From: Onchidella celtica
Taxonomy: Eukaryota > Mollusca > Gastropoda > Systellommatophora > Onchidiidae
NCBI GenBank assembly: GCA_963931925.1
Contig: OZ007567.1
Location: forward strand, 83,650,677-83,714,676
Reading direction: 5' to 3'
DNA: 64,000 nucleotides
Below are positions 57,534 to 64,000 of the stretch, in pieces. Both the position numbers and the translations under genes were made by a program. Under the pieces are notes generated by a model. It saw nothing but the letters and a program-made list of their open reading frames with translations. It was not told where the DNA came from and ran no database searches. The number at the start of each line of letters is the position of its first letter. Position 1 is the stretch's first letter.

Positions 57534-57865
57534 AAATGCCCAGTGGTCCATATTCGGAACACTTCAGAAACGTCCAATTTTCTGTTTGGACCGCGTTCTA
57601 ATGTACTAATAAATTATACATAATTTCGTTTAGCACTAGATTTGTACGTTTCCGAGTGATGAACTGTGCAATCAATATCAGCTGGCACCCTAGAAGGTTA
57701 GAGAACCATTCCCGCCAAGAAGAAATGTTTGATCCGGTGTCTGTGAAGGTTCAACAGATCTGTTTAAATTAAAATAAAGTTCAGTTATTTTTGTTTGACC
57801 AAGACCAGAATTTAAAAACAAAAAAAAAAAGCAAAAACAACAACAACAACAATAACAGAGCTGAG

Positions 57866-57898
57866 GCAAATCCTCATACCGATGGTATGAGGATTTGC
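57866..57898. repeat. Perfect 15-bp inverted repeat with 3-nt loop
   Basis: GCAAATCCTCATACC, loop GAT, GGTATGAGGATTTGC. All 15 base pairs are intact. It is preceded by a CAA repeat. Not followed by a T-run on either side, so not a Pol III or rho-independent signal. Confidence 0.9.
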
Positions 57899-58099
57899 CA
57901 TAACTGCCCCTGCTCTGTGCAATTTACAATGTACCGGTATGTGTTTCGGTATTACATAGTCATAAAGGAGGAAATTACAACATTTTAAAATAGGGCGGAC
58001 AGGAAACTGTAGCAGCTCCATCTATCCATACAGACAATCAGTAGACTAAATAAAGCGTATGATTCTGTACATTCGTGCTGTACGCTGACATTTATCGTC

Positions 58100-58104
<5 letters not shown>

Positions 58105-58148
<44 letters not shown>
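58105..58148. repeat. GA microsatellite
   Basis: About 22 GA units. Confidence 0.95.
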
Positions 58149-58150
<2 letters not shown>

Positions 58151-59379
58151 CAAGTAGCCCAGTAGGAAAGTCAAGCCATAACATATTTTCAATGGGCTGG
58201 GAAAAGTTACAGCGTAAAAAAACGTGCCTTAGCCTTACAGGTCGGCCCAGCCCTTCTCTCGAGTGGTTTTGTGCAGTTTCAATCAATTTCTTGCTATGCT
58301 GTCTCTGTGGTTGGTTCTTCAATATTTCAGGATCCAACACGAATGAAAACTGCGCCACGTTAAATTGCACATTTTATTAAACTGTGTCCGTTGATGTTTC
58401 TGTCTGCGGTTTTTAGAAATAGATCATTTACCATATTCCTGTTCTTTCTTGCCTTAAAATGTCCTCATAAATGATCTATTGACACACCGTCTTCGGTCGC
58501 GAGAAAGATCTCGGCCACGCTTTCACACTGCAATGAGAATCCGTTCAAAACAGTATTCGAAGGAATTTCTTATGTTTTCTCTTGGTAAAAAAAGACAGTT
58601 CTTTACTGCAGGTGTGAAATTATAAGCTACATTCTATCGTGTATTAAGATAAATAATCATTCTGGATTTCTGAAATATTCGTGTGTTTTTTTCTATCACT
58701 GCACTTAAAATTTGTGCTATTCATCGCGTGACGTAGATGACCGTCAAAGTTCAGTCAACATTTGAGGAGTTAACTTGCAAAGTCTGCTAAGTCGCATTTT
58801 AAACAAAAAAATGAGTTGCGGTCCTTAACATCAAATCCGCCGCAAAACCTGTCTACAACTAAAACATTATGGCAATCAAAACGTGCAGAGTCGGCGTGTT
58901 TTTCATTCAAATTATTAGTACTCTCTCAGATTTAGTATTATGCTGTGTCAAAAGTAGCGCGTTTTCTCAAAATCAATATAAAGTGACATAGCAGGTTTTG
59001 AAAGTTACCTCCTCATTTTATACACGTTTTTGTTGACGGGGAAAATTGAGGGTGAAAAGTTCGACACGAGTGTAAACAAAACGACAAAACCAGCATTAAA
59101 ACCTCCTATAGTCTAAGTCTAGATCTACAAAGAGAAATATAAAATCTCCTTAGAATTTTTCAGGCAACGCCTTTGGCTTAGAAAAGACTTGAAAACAAAT
59201 TTCTATCGCTATTGACAAATCGCATTTGCACAATACTGGCATTCAGCAACAATCTCAAAGGTCTATGAGCACCTACCTGTAATGAATTATCAAATAGCTG
59301 TCGGCCGCGATCAGTAAGGCCTCGGTCGATTGTGAAACGATCATGGTTGTGCATCCAATTTATCAACTGTCCCGTCTGT

Positions 59380-60715
59380 CTAGTTGTCTGGGGCAGCGTC
59401 GTCTGTGACTGTGGAGACCGATGTGAGAGTGGCAGTCTCTCTCGCAGGTGTCACATTTATGCGCGCGCTATCTCTGGTCTGTGGGAGCTGATGCGCTCCT
59501 TTCTTCGGGCCCGCTTCTCCGCCTCAGCATTCATCAGCTTCTCCTCCCCCCAACCTGAGGTGCTGGTTCAGGGTGCCTCTCCATCCTGTCCTGTCAACAA
59601 GGTCCTCCCAGGACTAAGTATTTATGCTGAGTGTCTTAAAGTCCTTCTTATAGACATCCTTGTAACGGAGCTGCAAGCGGCCGGTGAATATTCACCCCGA
59701 TGTCAGTTCTCCATAGAGGATGTCTTTTGGGATGCGACCATCCTGCATTCGCAGGACGTGTCCCAGCCAGCGCAGTCCACGCTGCCTGAGCAGGGTGGTC
59801 ATGCTTGGAAGGACGGCGCGGGACAGGATCTCGGTGTTGGGCACTTTGTCTTGCCAGGATATGCCGAGAATGCGACGGGTACTTCTGAAGTAGAAGGTGT
59901 TGAGTCTTCTCTTCTGTCTGGCATATGTGGTCCACGTTTCACTGCTATACAACAGTGTGCTGAGGACACACGCGTTGTACATTGCCATATTTGTCTTCAC
60001 CTTCAGCTTGGGATTGTCTACACTCTAGTAGTGAGGCGAGCAAGAATTGTAACTGCCTTCCCGATCCTTTTATAAATCTCGCTCTCCAGGGAGAGGCTGT
60101 CGGTGATGGTAGAGCCAAGGTAGGTGAACTGGTGGACAACGTCAAGTTCATAGTCGTCGACGGTGATGACTGGAGGTGCTGTTATACCTTGTCCTAGCTA
60201 CGTTTGTCTTCTTCAGACTGATGGTTAGTCCATAGTGTTTGCAGGCCTGAGAAAAGCGGTCCAACAAAGCTTGCAGTTCCTGCTGGGTGCGAGCAAATAA
60301 CATGTCTCTGATGAGAGTCTGTCGAACCTTTGTCTTGGCTCTGAGGCGGGCGAGGTTGAATAGCCTGTCTTCTGATCTGGTCCTAAGGTAGACCCCCTCT
60401 GTTGCAGTGTCCAGGGCGTGCTCAGGAGCAGGGCAAAGAAGATTCCGAAAAATCTAGGAGCAAGAACATAGCCTTGTTTGACGCCATTTGCGGATGTCAA
60501 AAGGTTCAGAGGAGCTGCCACCGAATTGCATTGTCCCTCTCATGTTAGTGTGCAAGGATTCAATCATGCTCTGCAGTTTTGGCGGGCAGCCGGTTTTTGG
60601 AAGAAGCTTGAATAGACTATCCCTGCTGACAAGGTCAAACGCCTTGGTAAGATCAATGAAGGCAAGGTACAGGGGCATTTGCTGTTCTCTGCACTTCTCC
60701 TAGTGGCTGAAAGAA
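59380..60715 (-). mobile_element. Degraded LINE, reverse transcriptase motif deleted
   Basis: Minus-strand fragments in several frames line up in LINE order: PLYLAFIDLTKAFDLVSRD (about 60678), GVKQGYVLAPRFFGIFFALL (about 60490), a segment around 60300 reading LFARTQQELQALLDRF, the thumb region VLSTLLYSSETW and LRWLGHVLRM (about 59970-59720), and a C-terminal finger CDTCERDCHSHIGLHSHRR near 59420. The expected catalytic Ala-Asp-Asp block between LFA and the following helix is absent, and there are frameshifts. Same protein type as the LINE at 43080-44204 but older. Confidence 0.85.
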
Positions 60716-61880
60716 TGAAACTATCATTTCCCCAAAATTTTCTCTCAGGCCAGTAAATTAACATTTAAAGGTACAACATGTCAGGGAATAACAACAGACT
60801 TTAGATACTGTTCAAATGACTAGATACCAAAGACAAAAAAAAAAAAAAATGACGGCTGCGACTTGATCTAGTCCAGTAGATCTCTGCAGCGCGTCATGTC
60901 CTTTCTGGGAGAGGCTAAGATCTACAACTTAATTTAAAAACTTTTATACCTCTTCACAGATAAGATTAGCGAGGAATCCAAGTAGCGCTGCGAATACACT
61001 GTAGTCCGGTACAGAGAGACCAAGGGCCTTCTCTCTCTATCATTTTTTTGCTCTCTCGTCAAGTACGATCTTGGTCGCCTATCTACGTTTTCTCCACTCA
61101 GGTAGGAGGCCTCACCGAGATCCTTCGTCTCGCCAATGCTCAAAACATGAATTTGTTTCAAAATGGCGCATGTCAGTCTTTTATACCTCCAGCTGTTGCT
61201 AAGGCACTATCACTTCATTGGTTGGAATCCCCCCATAGGTATGAAAATGCCAAGTTCAGCTTACTGCTTAACTCTTTCAACACCAAAACAGCATTGTTGT
61301 TAATTCCTCACTGTTGCTCCAGTGACAGGTTTTTGTTTCATCGTTAAAAGCTTTTAAATACAGATCAAAAGTCCAGACTCATAGATTCTAGATTCATAGT
61401 CATAATTTAAGATAACTGAATTATGTGGATCTCAATATTGGCTGTGGTTGTGAAAATTTAGTTTTCACGGCGCCAATAGTCAAAGGTTTAACTCACTCCC
61501 TCAAAATCATTTTTACACGTTTGCACTGCACGACTCGCAACTAACACCCAGCTCATCCCTACTCTATTGACGTTTCACGGGCTTGGAGTCCGTGAACTGG
61601 TTAATATTATTTTCTGAAACAGTTAATTCAAGGCGACCAGTTAATCATTTCACGTCTCGATAAAATAAACAAGTCATGAACTGGCACGAACTCACCAACC
61701 ATTTTAACCCCCGTCGCCTCGTGACAATAGAAAACTCCTGAAATATTCTCAACAACAGCCTTAATTATTAATTATTCTTTCAGATTTTCTTTTGTTTCTC
61801 CTTCTGCTTTTTTGGTTGAAAGGGTAAGTGGCAGGGTTAGGGATTCGATAAGATTAAGAGTTGAGGATAAGGACGTGGTT
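60716..61880. other. Intergenic, nothing recognised
   Basis: Poly-A run at 60835-60849; no gene or repeat family seen. Confidence 0.6.
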
Positions 61881-61881
61881 A

Positions 61882-62260
61882 GGTGGGACACGGTGGTCTA
61901 GAGGCAAAGTGCTTTCCTCTCGTGCCGAAGTAACCGGGTTCAAATCCCGGTCGGTGCGGGCATGTTGGAATTTTGGGATTTTCTCCTATTTTCCTGTCCC
62001 TGATCCTATGGTAGATAGGATCGAACACCTAGTCTTCTCGGAAAAGGACGAAAAATTCGGAGGGCCCTTGTGCACATTGCTAACGTTAAAGATACCTTGA
62101 AAGTTGGAAATTCATGGAGAGCAGGCCATACAAGCCCGCCGCCTGGGCAAAGTTCTAAAAAACAAATCCCTACCACAACGAGAAAAATAAAACAAGAAAT
62201 AGTGTAAATGCCAAGGGCAGCGAACCTCCTAAAATGAATACCTAAACACAAGAACGGGGT
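61882..62260 (+). mobile_element. tRNA-derived SINE
   Basis: The head carries Pol III promoter boxes: A box TGGTCTAGAGG (61894-61904) and B box GGTTCAAATCC (61937-61947), spaced as in a tRNA. The acceptor arms do not pair, so it is not a working tRNA gene. The body includes TTGTGCACATTGCTAACGTT then AAAGAT, resembling a conserved central segment of metazoan SINEs. The 3' limit is approximate. Confidence 0.75.
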
Positions 62261-62475
62261 TAGTGATAGGTATGCCAGTAACAGAATTAGTAGATCCTAT
62301 CTATCTTTCTGCGATCTCCGTAAACATAATTATGTAGGCTACGTTTTCCTCTCTTATTTATCGCACCATATAATGATGAGATTTGACTAAACAACAAAGC
62401 CGAAACAAGCGTACTGTATACTCCCTCTGGTAAACTGAATCTACAATACAGTTATTCAGTAAGAATATACTTTTA

Positions 62476-62815
62476 TGAAGTTCTTTACCAATCTATAACT
62501 TAGCTATTGAATGAGAATGTATCGGTACTTTACCAATCTATAACTTAGTTAATGAATTGAGAACGTACTTTATCAATGTGTAACGCAGGTACCAAACTAG
62601 ATATATATTATATGTTAGTCAATGTACGAGAGCGTACTTTGCCAATATATAACTTAGTTAATTAATGAGAATGCATTTTATCAATTATAATTCGGTTGTT
62701 GAATAAGAATGCACTTCAACAATCTATAATTATCTTAGTCAATGAATGAGAATGTACTTTTTACCAATCTGTACCTTAGGTTTAATGATAAATAAGAATG
62801 TACTCTACTGTGTGC
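62476..62815. repeat. Degenerate minisatellite
   Basis: Six to seven units around TTTACCAATCTATAACTTAG then TTAATGAATGAGAATGTAC, with spacing of roughly 45-65 bp and many substitutions; old array. Confidence 0.8.
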
Positions 62816-64000
62816 ACTTTCTCTCACCTCCATCTGTGAGATACGATTGTTTCACAATATGCCCTGCAAAACATGCATTTCTTTCATACTGTCATTCTAA
62901 GTGCTGCTTTAAAAGGGCGTAATGTTTGTTTTTTATCATAAGCACAACAATGTTACCCATCAGCGACTGTTGCAGAGAAGATTTAGAATAACTATCGGTA
63001 GATGCTTTATTTGAAGGAAACGTGTCATGTGAAAAACACTTTGAGACATCTCTTCTATCTAATTAAAACCAAAAACAACGCAAATATTTAGATCAGATGC
63101 TTGTTATCCATACAAAAATAATTTACAATTGGGAACGTAGCAGTTTTGATTATTGTTTGTGATAGTCACAATGTCCTAGACTCTACAGCGATTCTTCGAC
63201 TATTTTCTGTAAACTTTCCCTTTACCGTGTATTGTTTACCGCGCTTCCTAGTAAATGTGGTTGCGCCAAGGAGCTTACACTATAATAGTGTAAAAAAAAA
63301 AAAGAAGCGCCCGCAGTGAAGCGTCTTGTTCCTTCTACTTTCTTTACCCCTGCACAAAGCGTTATATGAAAGCCTTGCGTGTATGAAATCTCCTACCACT
63401 GGAATCTACAAGCACAATTAACGGTGGTTAAGGGGGGGGGGGGAGGGGGGCGTCCGTTCAAACACAAATGATGGGAACGAAAACGCACGAATTGGTGTTT
63501 GGGTGGAGAGCTGGGGTGGGCAAGTGCTGCGGAAGGGCAGGGGGCTCTGTAGGCCTTAATTCATGGACTGTTGAGTTATGTCATTTTGAAACGGAGAAAA
63601 CGAAAGGGGCGGTTGAATTGTGTGTTGCATGGCGAGGACCTTTGAGGGTGTGATCTATACAGACGGACAAGTAAAGAACTAGTCCTCGTTCAGGTACAAA
63701 TTCAATTGTGAAATCAGGTGTGTTTCTCTTCATATGAGAGACACAGCTATCTCCTCTTAATGGTTCTGTGCCTTACTTTCACCAGACTCTACGAATGTCA
63801 AAACAAGATAAGTCCATAACTGAGAGTAGAGGAGAGGAAGAAAAAATGATATCCTACAGATTCCTGCTGTATGTCTAAAATCTGTCCTCATTATTTTATT
63901 TTTCATTTCCCCATCCAAGGAGAGCGATAAATATCTAAATGGACAGTCAGACAGCCAGGCAGACACAGAGACAGATGAAGAGATAGGCAGACATACAGAT
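62816..64000. other. Right flank, nothing recognised
   Basis: Contains a G-rich run at 63431-63451 and a GACA-type low-complexity stretch at 63940-64000. No supportable gene. Confidence 0.6.

Larger units (their letters stand above)
54846..59329. other. Intergenic, no gene recognised
   Basis: 4.5 kb. It holds the palindromic motif cluster (55680-56100), a C-rich run (57487-57530), a perfect hairpin (57866-57898) and a GA tract (58105-58148). An open frame at 56644-56886 with a hydrophobic second half has no recognisable family. AATAAA-type hexamers occur near 56998. Confidence 0.6.

Noticed and set aside
59332-60075. Plus-strand 247-codon open frame
   Set aside because: Lies antisense to the degraded LINE, whose minus-strand fragments carry recognisable motifs; composition gives no independent support.
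61882-61955. Functional tRNA gene
   Set aside because: A and B boxes are present, but the acceptor stem does not pair and SINE-like body sequence follows.

Overview
The window is animal genomic DNA: AT-rich, with intron-split genes, simple repeats, minisatellites and layered transposable elements. The gene type, the LINE/SINE repertoire and the base composition fit a lophotrochozoan, most likely a mollusc; this is inference, because no marker gene here fixes the species.

Host genes. The only host genes I can support are two tandem plus-strand paralogues of the ectonucleotide pyrophosphatase/phosphodiesterase family (ENPP, closest to the short ENPP4/5-like members). The first lacks its 5' exon, which lies left of the window, and runs 135-10156. 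The second is complete in six exons, 19763-27866, coding for 432 residues with signal peptide, all expected metal-site residues and a hydrophobic C-terminal tail. The four shared internal exons are exactly 150, 278, 63 and 240 bp in both copies, so they are a tandem duplication. One intron differs about 15-fold in length (6168 against 399 bp), mostly from repeats.

Repeats inside and between the genes (1-29000). There is a 1029-bp DNA transposon with terminal inverted repeats and a 5-bp target duplication, whose pre-insertion site can be read in a second copy of the host repeat at 16.3 kb. There are two hairpin (MITE-like) families, LINE 3' remnants, 58-bp, 30-bp and 82-bp minisatellites, and long GA tracts.

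LTR retrotransposon region (29345-54845). Element A (minus strand, 29350-38284) is structurally complete: 1236-bp LTRs that are nearly identical, 5-bp target duplication GCCGT, and one uninterrupted 1488-aa Gag-Pol ORF. Element B (minus, 40176-54840) is a related family with target duplication GGCAT, a tRNA-Pro primer site, one in-frame stop in gag, and a nested insertion in its reverse transcriptase. In both, integrase lies upstream of reverse transcriptase/RNase H, the inverted pol order of the Gmr1-like group of Ty3/gypsy elements. The insertion in B is element C (plus, 42833-49179), an LTR element without coding capacity whose leader and 3' region are homologous to A, so it looks like a non-autonomous partner. 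C's 5' LTR is itself split by a 5'-truncated LINE (43029-44204, 8-bp target duplication). The order of events is therefore B, then C, then LINE.

Right end (54846-64000). No host gene is recognisable. It holds a cluster of palindromic GGAGACC/GGTCTCC motifs, a perfect 15-bp hairpin, a degraded LINE that has lost its catalytic reverse transcriptase motif, a tRNA-derived SINE and a degenerate minisatellite.
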